The notes under the pieces were generated by a model. That model saw only the letters and a list, made by a program, of their open reading frames with translations. It ran no database searches and was not told the DNA's origin. A stretch of 64,000 nt of DNA from Basidiobolus meristosporus CBS 931.73 (taxonomy: Eukaryota; Basidiobolomycota; Basidiobolomycetes; Basidiobolales; Basidiobolaceae): positions 1 through 64,000 of the forward strand of contig MCFE01000425.1 of NCBI GenBank assembly GCA_002104905.1. The letters run 5' to 3'. The translations under genes were made by a program, and so were the position numbers. Every line of letters starts with the position of its first letter. Position 1 is the first letter of the stretch. This document shows positions 10,115 to 25,299 of this stretch, in pieces.

Positions 10115-12560
10115 TTAGCACTTTTCTTTGCTGGCGAGTTCCTTGAGCTTGGCCACAAGCTGCGATTTGGTGACACCTGGAAAGGTGCCCTGGAGCTCCT
10201 CTACCAGCTTGCCGACTCTTTTCGCACTGCCGCTCACAAGCTACGCATGACGGGATTAGTGATGTCGATACCGCAATGAAATGACAGCCAACCTACTTTT
10301 AGGAATTCCTCCACACGTTCCTCAGGAAAGAGCCTCCTATTTGCTTTCTGCACTGCTTCCGCGGCTTCGTCGTTACCAGCATCAAGGCCAGCATAGAGTG
10401 GATAGCAGCTTTTCTCCAAAGGGTTGAGCGGGCACTGGATACCTGCGAATGCCAAGTTTTCGGCAAACTGAAGCAGCTTCCTTTTAGGCGCGTTAGGTTT
10501 CGCCAAAATCGAGCCTCCTTCTTCTAGCCGGGCGGCGTCGTTGCTTTGGTCTTTGCGGGTGGTGCGCCTTGCTGCTGGTTTCCAGCCCTGAAGATTTTCT
10601 TAGAGTAGGCCCTCCGCTACGCGAAGGTTAACCAACGAAGGAGCGCCCCAAGGTCGATCGGAAGATACCTCTAATATGAGCAGCAGTATGCTTCGAGTGA
10701 AGCGCGCTTTCGTAGTCGTCCGATGGCTCTCTAGCATATCGATTGATGGGGGCGACCGAAGTGTTTTGTTTGGCATGGAAGGGCCGAAACAGTTCGCCAC
10801 AATATGCCAAAGTGGAGTATTCAAGACAGGGATGCGTACGCTACGTGCGATATCAGGTACACTAACACTCTGGCTGCGTCGTGATGGCTCGGTCTTTCTT
10901 GATCGAGGAGAAGAACCCCTGTATGCGGGTCTGTCCTTGGTCTTTCTGCTTTTGCACCTCTTCCTGAAGGGTATGCACTTAAGCTCCCGGCAGCGATGCA
11001 CCTGGGTTTGTCATGCCCCAATACTACCTTTTTTTCTCTCTTCCTCTTTTTGGAGTTTCCTTTCATGCTCCTTCTGCTCTTTAAGGTGTCTCTTCTCTGC
11101 CTCCTTCTGCTCCTTGGCTTTACGCTTTTTGGCCTCTCTCTCCTCCCTTTCCTTTCTTTTAAGCTCCTTGGTTGTCAGAGTTAGCCGAAGATACTGCAGA
11201 ACGAGGGGAGTACAAGGAATGCCAACCTCATCAATCACATCTTGCACCTTTCGCTTCCTCTTTGACGACTGAGCTCTGGTCCGGATATTCTCTTTCTGAT
11301 CATCTGGCAGCGAATCGAACAGAGCCTTCACTTCCGAGGACGCCCTGAGCGGGACTCGTCAGCACCAACGAGGTAACAGGAGCAGGGATGCTTCTTTACC
11401 TGCTTTTGCTTTTCTCGTCTCCTATTGATGACTTGCTTCAGATCGGGAGAGAATGCCAAATCCAAATTCTGAACCTCCCAGCGGACGATGGCGAGATTCT
11501 GAGCGTATGCATTAATGCTCATGGCCAGGTGTGATGGCCGTGTAGTACTTGCGAACTTACAGGGCAGGGGCGTTCATCTTCGTGATTGATGCCCAAGATG
11601 GCGTTGGAGTCGATGTAATTATGGTGTCTGGCCAGCAATAGAATCGAGTCCTCCACACTCCTGGGATTGATTTTCGGTGGTTCTACATCGAAGAACACCG
11701 TTCACTCCTATGAACACTGAAAGATTGCTCTAGCAATGTACCAACCTACAGGAGCATCGTCATCCTTGTACCCAGTAGGGCACACGATGTCCATGACGTG
11801 CAACGCTAGCGACGAAAGTGGCAGGTCGCTTGAGTTGGAACGAGTGAGCAAGGTGGATTGTGTGAGCATTGTTTCGCGATCATGACCTATCCTGAATTAG
11901 CTTGCACAGCAGTGGGTGGAATTCTTGAGGGAAAGGTAAAAGCGGGCCTGTATTTCCCTCCAACGAGACGTGAAAGGAGGCCAACTCTTTGAATGAAATC
12001 ACCGTTGCGAATCGCCTAGCCAACAAGGCCAACCAACAATTGTATCCGGATGCAGTGGAAATGCGATCTTCTTTTCATGAAAGAGCAAGCGCTCGTTCTT
12101 CAGCTCCACTAGCCGACGCTTTCATGGACGCGAAGGATATTAGAAGTGATTGAGGGTTGGAAGCTATGCTCAATGCTCCATTTACTGTTGGTATTGCTGG
12201 CTGGGCCGCGCCATCAAAGGCGGCTGCTTCCAACAACGATACGGGGTTGTTGGCCGTGGGTTTGGTTTCAACATTATCGCTTTTCAACAAGCCCGGATCT
12301 GGCCGACATCTGATGCAGCCAAGAAAATATCAATGGAATGTGCTTTTGCTGCGTGCGACTACGAAGCTTACTCTGTGGTTCCCGCACGTTGGTCTCCTCC
12401 TTTACTTCCCACTCTTTAGGGGCACGTTTGTCGATATACACATATGGCAATCTCTTTAACTCTATTGATGAGATTTAATGGATGACTACAATGTCAGTGC
12501 TTATCGAAGTCCATACCATCTCTGTCCCGTGAATCTGTTGGAGCCTCTTCTCTAGTCTCG
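10115..12560 (-). CDS. Chromatin assembly factor 1 large subunit-like (CAF-1 p150/Cac1), model incomplete
   Basis: CAF-1 deposits H3-H4 behind replication forks through PCNA. On the minus strand, in order: disordered 5' exons (about 12560-12070); a block reading FPQEFHPLLCKLIQD spliced to SDLPLSSLALHV; a segment with RWEVQNLDL then EVKALFDSLPDDQK; a Lys/Glu-rich coiled coil (11230-11030); a PIP box QTRIQGFF (10933-10909) for PCNA binding; LFRPFHAKQNTSVAPINRY (10795-10740); KRKLLQFAEN; and a winged-helix-like end (FPGVTKSQLVAKLKELA, stop 10115-10117). Confident 3' exons are 10637-10840, 10297-10587 and 10115-10240. Three problems remain: the usual acidic YDSEAEW-type motif after KLLQF is not visible, one junction near 11345-11402 needs a GC donor or a frameshift, and 10841-10867 holds stops without a usable intron. 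The 5' start is not fixed. Confidence 0.6.
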
Positions 12561-13436
12561 TGCACTGTTTTCGCTGTGCAATTGTCTAAGTGATCTCCGT
12601 TACCAGGAAACGACACGAACCACAGGAAAGTACAGCCACCATACCTATTAAACCCTCCTCACTTGAAGGACGTAATGTCTCTGTTGAGCAAGACAGCTCG
12701 GCCGTTTCTAAAATCAAAGCTCAGCTAAGGGTGCGATTACTGAAGAATAGTCCCAGCTACTTGGATTACTTGGTAATTCCGGGCTCTCCTTTTGTGGAAC
12801 TTTTAAATCTAGAGTTGAGGAGATCAACCAAAATTCGATGCAATCAATCTAGGGACGCGTTGGTATACCTTCAAGTGAATATGGAGGCGGGGTGAAGAAA
12901 CTCAACAGACTTCGGCTACTCTTCTTTGGAGTATTCGGAGCGCTTTTGTCAGGCATGCTCAAATCCAACCAAACCGGAATTCACACCTATAACAAGAACC
13001 ACCACTATCTTTGCCCAAACTGAGCTTTCTCCCTCGCCACACAATCACCATCAAAATCAAATCGCAGTTCATCTCGATGTTTTTGATTTACTGCTGCCAA
13101 TTGTTTACGGTATTTCTGATCAGCAGGAAATGCCAATCACCGCAAGTCACACTTTGCCGATGTAAGGCTAATGTAATCAATGTTCCCGTTGATGTCGAGT
13201 TAATGTAATCAGTGTTCATCTGCTCCTTCCGGATTGGGCTAGCAGCCTCGGGGAGGTTGGGAAATGGCTGAAGCCAATGTGCAAATATAGAATTCTGCCA
13301 TGGAAATTGGTGCTGCTCGGGATTGTGTCTACAAATAAACACCCTTATTCTTCGACTTGTCTTAAATGTCTACCATTCGAAAAAAAAACCGATTTATATA
13401 CATTGGTGCAAGTCCCGGCTGATGTGAAATCGATCG
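12561..13436. other. Intergenic region; no confident gene
   Basis: This should contain the divergent promoters of the CAF-1-like gene and TFIIIA. A weak + strand spliced frame (12491-12528 joined to 12607-12895, 108 codons) can be drawn, but its first exon overlaps the 5' exons of the minus-strand gene and no motif supports it. The stretch 12900-13430 is AT-richer, with a TTTATATACA about 45 bp before the TFIIIA start codon. Confidence 0.35.
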
Positions 13437-14877
13437 ATGGCTGATAAACCATATACATGCCTCTTCGAAGGCTGTGGGAAGTCCTACAAGAAACCTTGTC
13501 GCCTCAAAGAGCATGAGAGAACTCATACCGGCGAGGTGGGTGCCGTGTCCTGCTTATGGACCACACCATTCCTTCTAACGTGCCTTTTGCTAGCGTCCCT
13601 TCGTTTGCCCCTTCCCTGGTTGTGATAAGGCGTATTTCAGGGACAGCCATTTGACGGCGCACGCTAGAATTCATGATCCCGAAGCCACCAAAAAGTACAC
13701 GTGCCCGCATGATGGGTGTGACGCCAAGTTCGCCACCAACCAACACCTCAAACGACATATGCTTGTTCACGAAACCCCAAAACCTTACAAGGTACTTCTT
13801 CCTGTCTCTGGTTGAAGATGGCACAGTCACTCAGCCACCCTTTTCAAAGTGCTCTTACCAGGATTGTAAGGAGGCTTTTGCCAAGCATATACAGCTCCGC
13901 AAGCACCTGTGCCTTCACACCGGTCAGCAGCCATTTATCTGCGATGTCGCAGGTTGCTCCAAGGGGTTTCCTACTGCAAGCAAGTTAAAGAAACACAAAA
14001 TCACTCACACGGGTACGTTTTTGGGCTTTTTTGCGACCTCCTCCTTAGCTTGCTTCTCACCCTTGCACTTGACCATAACATCTGCAGAAAAGCAAAGGTA
14101 TTTCTGTGGACATGAGGGCTGCGAGGCGGGATTCACCAAATGGTCCGAACTGCAGGTGCATTCAAGAGAGGCGCACAAGATCCTATGCCCGTTCTGCACC
14201 AAGGAATTCAAGAGAAAAGATATACTCAGTGACCACCTCAAAGTTCACGACCCCAACCGACCCAAGTTTCCTTGTGACCAAGTCGGGTGTGACAAGGAGT
14301 TCCTCAGTGTTTGTGAACCCCGGTTCCTTCTTCAATCGGGCTTGATGCTAACTCCCCTCGAACTGCTAGGAATCTGCACTTAGATCCCACATCAAATCCA
14401 AGCACTCGACGGAGCGACCGTTTGTCTGTGAGGAGACTGGCTGTGGACAACGATTTGCCCACAAATATCTGCTCACCCGACACTCCAAGATCCACCTTAG
14501 ATCCTCGGTAAGTGGCGGTGCATTGCCTAGGAGCATCACGTTGGTCTAAGATATGCTTGCTTTCACAGGAGGAGCCGGCGCTGAAGAGGCGTAAGGTCAA
14601 CGAGGCCCCATCTCTGCTCGATATCTTCACCGGACACAACTACATCACCCCGGAGAGCAACCGAGAAATCCCGTGCGCTGCTCCTGGCTGCAAATACATG
14701 TTCATGCGGATGTACGATATGAAGAGGCACTTGCAGAGCATGCACCCGGAATACGAGGATGGCCAGAGCAGCTCGGATGATTCGGATGATTCAGGCGAAG
14801 GGTACTTGGATGATACCTCGCTCATTGAAGTCCCATATTTAGATGTTGATGACTATGCGCCAACAGACATTGTCTGA
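13437..14877 (+). CDS. Transcription factor IIIA, ten C2H2 zinc fingers
   Basis: Predicted exons are 13437-13535, 13594-13791, 13835-14012, 14088-14308, 14370-14507 and 14569-14877, giving 380 residues. Nine fingers in tandem use the TFIIIA spacing ([30 protein letters not shown] and so on). Finger 7 is the short C-x2-C type (CPFCTKEF). After finger 9 comes a linker with a basic KRRK and then a separate tenth finger ([10 protein letters not shown]...H), followed by an acidic tail rich in Asp and Ser. TFIIIA binds the internal control region of 5S rRNA genes and recruits TFIIIC for RNA polymerase III. A detached tenth finger after a spacer is the layout of the fission-yeast protein. Each splice junction restores a complete finger, which strongly supports the model. 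Confidence 0.88.
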
Positions 14878-15791
14878 GCACTCCGACCAATATACCTTAA
14901 TGTAATCCACCTTCCACCTTCCACCTACCACCTACCACCCACCACCTACCCCCGCCCCGCCAGCCATCCACCACTGCTGACCCAAATAAATAGAGGCGGT
15001 TAGGCATGTGAATTCTAGGCTGCCATCCCATTTTCGGGTGGCCCATTCAGATCACCCACTATCTCATCGGAGGGATGGGTGGATGACGTAAGCACCCTGC
15101 AGGATGCTCGATTTCACATCCATGTAATGGATGGGTGATGACAAAACAGCAAAGTCTCGCAGCTGACACTCACCTTCATTGAGCTAGGCAAGCACTTTGT
15201 AGAGCGCACAAAAGATCGGCATTTGAGTGCAATCGGTTTCCCTCGTCCCGACCCTCCCATTGGTCCCTGGCGAAGAAATCCCATACTTTTGCTTCCTAGT
15301 AATGAGGATGTTGATTCTGGGGCACGCAATCAAGAGCATATATCTACTTTATAGAATCGATTCATAAATGAACTGATAAGGGCTTGCGTATAACGAGATC
15401 CTCCCGGTCCCTTTTAAATAAATCAATCCAATTTCTGGCCCACTGTTTGTTTGAATAACGACTGAACGTAGTAGGTTCGGTTTCCATTCGCAACAATTGA
15501 ATTCCTTATCCACATTACCGATTTACCACTTTCACATCCAGTAGTTCTTGCCTGCTTTTTAGTCTTCGTTCATCTTGTCCTAAAGTATTACAATAGAAAC
15601 TCAAATATGGTAGGTTTGCTGAATATACCCCTTGTTTCTGTTTGCTGGGCGGTGCGATTTCTGACCTCCGTTGTTGATTCCCGTTCCCTTTTACCCCTAA
15701 ACTGCATTCCAGCCCTGGGGCTCCCTCCTCAACCAGACTCTTTTGTGTTAACGAAATCTTGTTTCGCCCCTTAAAGCAGGAAGATAACTCC
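14878..15791. other. Intergenic spacer with a CCACC-rich low-complexity tract
   Basis: Directly after TFIIIA is an imperfect tandem of CCACCTT/CCACCTA/CCACCCA units (about 14908-14960). The rest shows no gene. The promoter of the deubiquitinase gene should lie near 15500-15790. Confidence 0.5.
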
Positions 15792-20494
<4,703 letters not shown>

Positions 20495-20965
20495 AATTGC
20501 CAACAGGTGGGGCAATCTGCCCGAGTCTCCGTTTGGTGCCTTCCCAGCACCTCAAGTCTCATCACCACCTCCCCATCGCTATATACATTAACCCACAGCC
20601 GTAGCCTACGAAACCAATCCCATCACCATCACCACCACCATCACCACCACCACCACTCCCACTCCAAACCGTCACCAAGAATGAATGAACCAAGTGTGTA
20701 GGGACTTTTCTGGACAGGTTAAATTCCGAGATGTTCTTCAAAAGTATATTTTCTTCGTCGTAGTTTCTTTTTTGTACTCTCCCCACCCCACCCCCCCCAA
20801 AGTCCAAGTCGGTCGGCGGGTTTTTATTTAATTAAACGAATGGAATCTGCTAACCCGAACCACGTCTATATGGGTATGCTGGCGCGATGGTCAGGGTAGG
20901 GGGGGGGTAAGGGTCAGGTCGGGTCGGGGTCGGGGTCGATTCGTGATCGGTTCGTCGTCTACTCC
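20495..20965. other. Convergent spacer with CAC/CCA microsatellite
   Basis: Between the 3' ends of the deubiquitinase and the secreted protein gene. It contains a CAC-rich microsatellite (about 20619-20663), a C-rich tract at 20784-20800, and TTTATTTAATTAAA (20822-20836). No gene. Confidence 0.5.
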
Positions 20966-21433
20966 TCACATCCACCAGGAGGTGGCCACCGTCAGCATGC
21001 CCAACGTGGTCAGTACCGGTCCTTGGCCGAGGGTAGACCCGGATGATTCTGCCTCCACGAGTACGGGGTCTTTCATGGTGGTGCTGACGGTGACCTGCTC
21101 GGGAAGGGGGTGAAGGGCTGGGCAGTCGGAGGGCCGACCGGCGACCAGGGCCGAACCCATCCGGTCCACCGGGTAGGATCCGGCGCACACCCGTTCGCAC
21201 GAGGAGGCCCAGCCGGCATCCTGGATCAGGTTGCAATGACACCCCCGGTCCAGGTCCGGTTGCTCGGGTGGAAACGCCAGGCCGAGTCGCGACTCGGCGC
21301 ATCCGGGGACTCGTACCAGGTGCCCGACCAGGCAGTCCTCGCAGTCGCGCGAGGGGTTCGTCGACTCCGCGAGTTCGCTCACGAGAAGGACGACCAGGAG
21401 GCTGGTGGTTAGTTGTCTGATGGGGTGGAACAT
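20966..21433 (-). CDS. Small secreted cysteine-rich protein, possibly GPI-anchored
   Basis: A single-exon reading frame of 155 residues. The start is chosen at 21433-21431 because it directly precedes a good signal peptide (hydrophobic core TTSLLVVLLV, cleavage near residue 24). The mature part carries eight cysteines at residues 31, 34, 45, 65, 67, 79, 83 and 104, including C-x2-C and a C-x-C pair. This recalls small fungal extracellular Cys-rich domains such as CFEM, but the spacing is not a clear match, so I do not assign a family. The C-terminus is Ser/Gly-rich and then mildly hydrophobic (GPVLTTLGMLTV), compatible with GPI attachment. It is the last gene before the transposon-dense DNA. 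The upstream extension of the frame is built from microsatellite sequence and is not counted. Confidence 0.6.
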   Translation of the reverse strand: MFHPIRQLTTSLLVVLLVSELAESTNPSRDCEDCLVGHLVRVPGCAESRLGLAFPPEQPDLDRGCHCNLIQDAGWASSCERVCAGSYPVDRMGSALVAGRPSDCPALHPLPEQVTVSTTMKDPVLVEAESSGSTLGQGPVLTTLGMLTVATSWWM

Positions 21434-22278
21434 GCGTGCGTGCGTGCGTGAATGAGGGGTAAAGTCCGATGGGATGGGAGCGCTGGCGCTTGGGTTGCAT
21501 TCCGTTGACCGTTGTTTCGTATATATATATATGTGGTTCGGGGGGAGGAGGAGGAGGAGGAGGAGGAGGCAGACAATGTTCGGTGACCAACCGAATCGCC
21601 CCAATCGACTTCGAACGAATCCCTGAAACACACAATCGAGGTCGGTCCAACAAGATGGTTGCATCGATCAATCCATGCACGACTCCCCCCTTCCCGTCCC
21701 CATTGTGCCATTTGTTTCCGGTCCAATTACCAGCCCCTATTTGTTCCCAGTACAGCGTGTGGAGTCATGGCGGCAATGGTGGTGGGCGGGATTGATTTTT
21801 TTCGGCGAACCACACGGACACATCCCAGTTAATGAAGGAAGCACTTGAACCACCGGGTCGGAGGGTGCAGATGGGTCCCACGGGTTCTTCCAAGACATGA
21901 CCCGGAGTCCAATGGACCCCCAAGGTCCACATGGTGGTCACATGGCCAGCCAGGCATCTTCAACATTGGTGATCCATTTTAGAAGATCATTCCTGTACCA
22001 TCAGCATGAATCTCCTGGTGCTGGCAATGCACTGTTGAGGTGAATCCCTTGGAAGCCCACCAGAATCAACTCATATCCAGTCCCACCAACTCTCCCACTC
22101 ATGTCATTACCTGCACGGATGTCTATTTTTTGGAGCCTGGTCAAAGCGCCTTGAACCACCAGATCTCCCTGCCTGCCCATTTAAACCTCCAAGTCACTTC
22201 CAATACTCCCTTGAGCTGTGTAACTGGCACATGTGTACAGCCCTTATACCAGCACTCCAAATAGCACTACCTCTTCCT
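21434..22278. other. Right edge of the gene island with microsatellites
   Basis: The promoter side of the secreted-protein gene. It carries a TGCG repeat (21433-21450), an AT repeat (21519-21530) and a GAG repeat (about 21545-21569). Composition falls toward AT-rich near 22 kb. A + strand frame at 22040-22264 has no motif and is probably spurious. Confidence 0.5.
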
Positions 22279-22610
22279 TGTTGTAAAAATTTGGAATTCC
22301 ACCTAAATATTCACCTAACTTAGTCACTTAGATCATTACCCTCAAATCCTAGAGAATACTGACCAAATTCCTTATTGGGATTTACTTAGAATATTTACCC
22401 AGAACATGAAAATTAGATAAGTTGTCCAAACAGCCCCAAACTTTGCACACATGTTCTTGGGACCTTCCTTGACCTATTCTACATGTTTGTAATGCCAAGA
22501 CCAGGTAAAAGTATAAATACTACTTTTACATTCAATAAATCAGTAAGTGAAAACCACATAATCTACTTGTCCTCCCAATCACTTCCAATATCTCCAAGAC
22601 TCTTACAACA
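22279..22610 (+). repeat. Copia 5' LTR, 332 bp
   Basis: Bounded by an 8-bp inverted repeat, TGTTGTAA at the left and TTACAACA at the right. A TATA-like AGTATAAATAC lies near 22509 and ATTCAATAAATC near 22530. Related copies: 2747-3092 (+), 24934-25278 (-) and fragments near 33932, 54539 and 56725. Confidence 0.8.
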
Positions 22611-22622
22611 GGTTATGAGCCC
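22611..22622 (+). promoter_or_regulatory. Primer-binding site resembling the anticodon arm of initiator tRNA-Met
   Basis: GGTTATGAGCCC starts exactly at the end of the LTR. It is complementary, with one mismatch, to the initiator tRNA anticodon arm (…GGGCCCATAACC…). Several copia elements use such an internal half-tRNA primer instead of the tRNA 3' end. The ATG inside it (22615) is in frame with gag. Confidence 0.6.
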
Positions 22623-23566
22623 CAAGCTGTCACTCTCTGCAATGTCTACTACTGCTATTACTGGAATTTTTCCCTCTGCTGAAATGTTGGATGGATCTAA
22701 CTACCAAGTGTGGAAGGTGAAGATGAAGATGCTGCTACAAGAAAGAGGCCTTTGGGATATTGTCATGGGAGAAGAATGCCCTCCTAAAAACGTGGGAGAG
22801 GAAGCCTTAAAGTACCAGAAAAAAGAACAAAGTGCCTTTAACTGCATTTGCCTTAATGTCAAGGACAAATTGCTAATTCAATGCTCAAGAGCAAAAACGG
22901 CAAAGAATGCCTGGAAAGCATTAGAAGACACCTACCAGTTATGTTCAGCTGTCAAGAAGATGTATCTGAGACAAAAATTCTTTACTACAAAGATGCTGCC
23001 AGGAGAAGAAATGAACAATCTAATTAACAGAATTACCCTGCTGGTAGATGAGATGGAATCTGTGGGTGTACCAACTACTGATGAGGATGTGAGTTACCAT
23101 CCTGAATAGCCTGACAGACAAGTTTCAGGGCCTTGTATCAGCCCTAGAGTCCAGAACTGAAGATTTGACCTTAAATTACGTATATGGAAGGCTCCTGGAT
23201 GAAGAATTAAGAAAATCAAGCACCAATAAGAAGGAAGAAGAAAATGCTTTAATAAACAATGATAACCAACAAAGAAGGTACCCAAGACCCTACAAAGGCA
23301 ACAGCAACCTATTTTGCAACTACTGCAAAAGGAAAGGACACACATCAGACTGGTGTCTCAAAAAGAGAGATTATCAGCAAAAGAAGCCTGAATATGGAAA
23401 TGCTGCAACAACTGAAGATAGACTATTCATATCTGCACTAAATATGACCACAAAAAAGGATTCTCAGACGTGGTATATTGACTCTGGAGCTTCTCAACAC
23501 TTTACACACAAAAAAGAACTTTTTACCCAATATCAAGAATTCCAATTAAGAAGGTTTCATGGGTGA
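22615..23566 (+). pseudogene. Copia gag, zinc knuckle and protease, frameshifted
   Basis: The first frame (to 23109) carries a UBN2-like gag: LDGSNYQVWKVKMKMLL, then YLRQKFFTTKMLPGEEMNNLI. A frame change near 23095 leads into the second part (to 23566), with RTEDLTLNYVYGRLLDEE, the CCHC zinc knuckle CNYCKRKGHTSDWC that packages RNA, and the protease active site WYIDSGASQHFT. A stop ends it at 23564-23566. The ATG choice is uncertain: 22615 lies in the primer-binding site and 22642 is the next. Confidence 0.8.
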
Positions 23567-24849
23567 CAATAGAACACTTGATGCAGTGGGAGAAAGAACT
23601 ATCCAAGTAAACCTAAGAAGCAGTGAAGGAAGCCATACACTGACCTTTAAAGAAGTACTCTATGTACCAGGAATAGCCAAGAACCAACTATCTGTAAGCA
23701 AGGACACAAGACAAGGACTCAGTGTCAGCTTTGACAAATCTGCATGCAGGACCACTGATCAAAACAGCGCCCATATAACTTTGGGTATCAGAGATGAGAA
23801 TCTATACAAGTTAACTTGTGTTCCATCATATCCAGAAGCAAATAGAGGTATCCTGAATCAAGAAGCACCAATGCTGTAGCACAGGAGATTTGGACCAGTA
23901 GATGCTGATTATTTGCACCATTTGATCAAAGATTGGCTAATTTCCAGAGTAAAAGTTGATTCCCCAGCTAATATGAAGCACTGCAAAAGCCTGCAAATAT
24001 GGTAAACAAGCCAGACAATCATTCATGAGTTCTGGGATATTTAAAACCAAGAAAATATTTGCTCTAATCCACTCATATCTGTGCAGACCTATGCAAAATT
24101 TATCCCCAGGTGGGATGAAGTATTTGACCACTTTTGCACATGTTTAGACAAGCTATGCAGGGGTCTACTCCATGGAAAGAAAGGAAGGAGCTCTGTCTAG
24201 ATTTAGGGAGCTTAAAGTCATGGTGGAGAGAGAAACTGGTGAGAAAATCAGGAAAATATGCTCTGACAATGGTGCAGAAGATACCTCAAAACTCTTCATC
24301 CACTACTGCAAGATTCATGAGACAAAGCTAACGACCACTGTATCATACTCCCCACAGCAAAATGGAGTGGTTGGATGTGCAAACAGATCAATAATTGATA
24401 CGGCACAATCTAAAAATACATGATCAAGAATTATCCTGTTTTTTTTTGGGTGGAATCAGTTGTCACATATGAATATGTTGAGATGGGCAGTTAAATTGAG
24501 GTACTTTCTAATTCTAGTCCATTTAAGATATTGTTTAGATACAGACCAAGTGAAGAACATCCCAGAATATTTGGGTACGCAGTATACACCCAGAAACTGC
24601 CAGGAAATCAGTCAAAGTTTATGCTAAAGTGTGAAATGCTTATATTTGGGCTACTGCAATGAGAGTAAGGCATACAGACTCTGCAATACCAAAGCAAAGA
24701 AGCTGATTAAGTCCAGGGATGTGCTGTTTGATGAAAAATTGAATTTCTTCTACAAAATGACATCAGAGGATGTCAGAAATATGATCTTAAGTCCACCAAT
24801 TGTAAAGATTGAATCAGTGCAAGAAAACAAAACATTTTTCACCCAATAG
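23559..24849 (+). pseudogene. Copia GAG-pre-integrase, integrase and pre-RT segment, decayed
   Basis: It starts with the protease C-terminal part (VLYVPGIAKNQLSVSK). A stop at 23877-23879 is followed by HRRFGPVDADYLHHL, the pre-integrase zinc region. The integrase core is split over two frames; DNGAEDTSKLF carries the second Asp. The usual catalytic Glu motif (PQQNGVAER) reads PQQNGVVGCANR, so Glu is gone. The last piece reads KCLYLGYCNESKAYRL. Confidence 0.75.
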
Positions 24850-25278
24850 AGCTCTACAGCCATGGTACAGCCTGAATACTTGCCTAGGAATATCCCAGAA
24901 GTAATCATTCTGGTGTTACAAGCCAGTAAATCCTGTTGTAAGAATCCTGAAGATACAGGAAGTGATTGGGAGAACAAGTAGATTTTGTGGTTTTCACTTA
25001 ATGATTCATTGAATGTAAAGGTAGGACTCAAGCTTATATATTATCTTGGCATAACAGACATGTAGGATAGTCTCTGAAAGGTCTCTAAAGTATGTGTGCA
25101 AGTTTTGGGCTGTTTGGACATCTTTGAGAATTTCCATGTTCTGGGTATTTGATATTATGATGAAAATATTCTAGGTAAATCTCAACAAGGAATTTGGTCA
25201 GTATTCTCTAAGATATGTAGGTAATGATCCAAGTAACTAAGTTAGGTGAGTACCTAGGTGGAATTGCAAACTTTCACA
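24850..25278 (-). repeat. Copia LTR (24934-25278) with a short gag leader, inverted
   Basis: The minus strand from 25278 to 24934 aligns with the LTR at 22279-22610, including the CAAACTTTGCACACAT-type block and the ending CTTACAACA. The minus-strand frame through the LTR end reads FTFNESLSENHKIYLFSQS, matching the + strand copy. About 80 bp beyond it is leader sequence. It meets the + strand element at about 24850. Confidence 0.7.
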
Positions 25279-25299
25279 TCACTTGCACACAAAAAAATG

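Larger units (their letters stand above)
22279..24849 (+). mobile_element. Ty1/copia retrotransposon, 5' LTR to reverse transcriptase lead-in, truncated
   Basis: In order: LTR (22279-22610), primer-binding site, gag, zinc knuckle, protease, GAG-pre-integrase and integrase, ending in the segment before reverse transcriptase (CLYLGYCNESKAYRL then SRDVLFDE). Reverse transcriptase and RNase H are absent: at about 24850 the sequence switches to an inverted piece of a related element. Several frameshifts and stops separate the domains, so this copy cannot make a polyprotein. Order gag-PR-IN-RT defines copia rather than gypsy. Confidence 0.85.

Noticed and set aside
10676-11272. Plus-strand frame of 198 codons, hydrophobic and Leu/Ser-rich
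   Set aside because: It is the antisense of the Lys/Glu-rich coiled coil of the CAF-1-like gene; antisense of AAG/GAG codons gives Leu/Phe/Ser runs.
12491-12895. Two-exon plus-strand gene of 108 codons
   Set aside because: Splice sites are acceptable, but the first exon overlaps coding-like 5' exons of the minus-strand CAF-1-like gene and no family is recognisable.
20850-21680. Long minus-strand frame of 276 codons with polyproline overlapping the secreted-protein gene
   Set aside because: It runs through the GAG and AT microsatellites and the opposite frame of the better supported 155-residue secreted protein; its length reflects GC bias.
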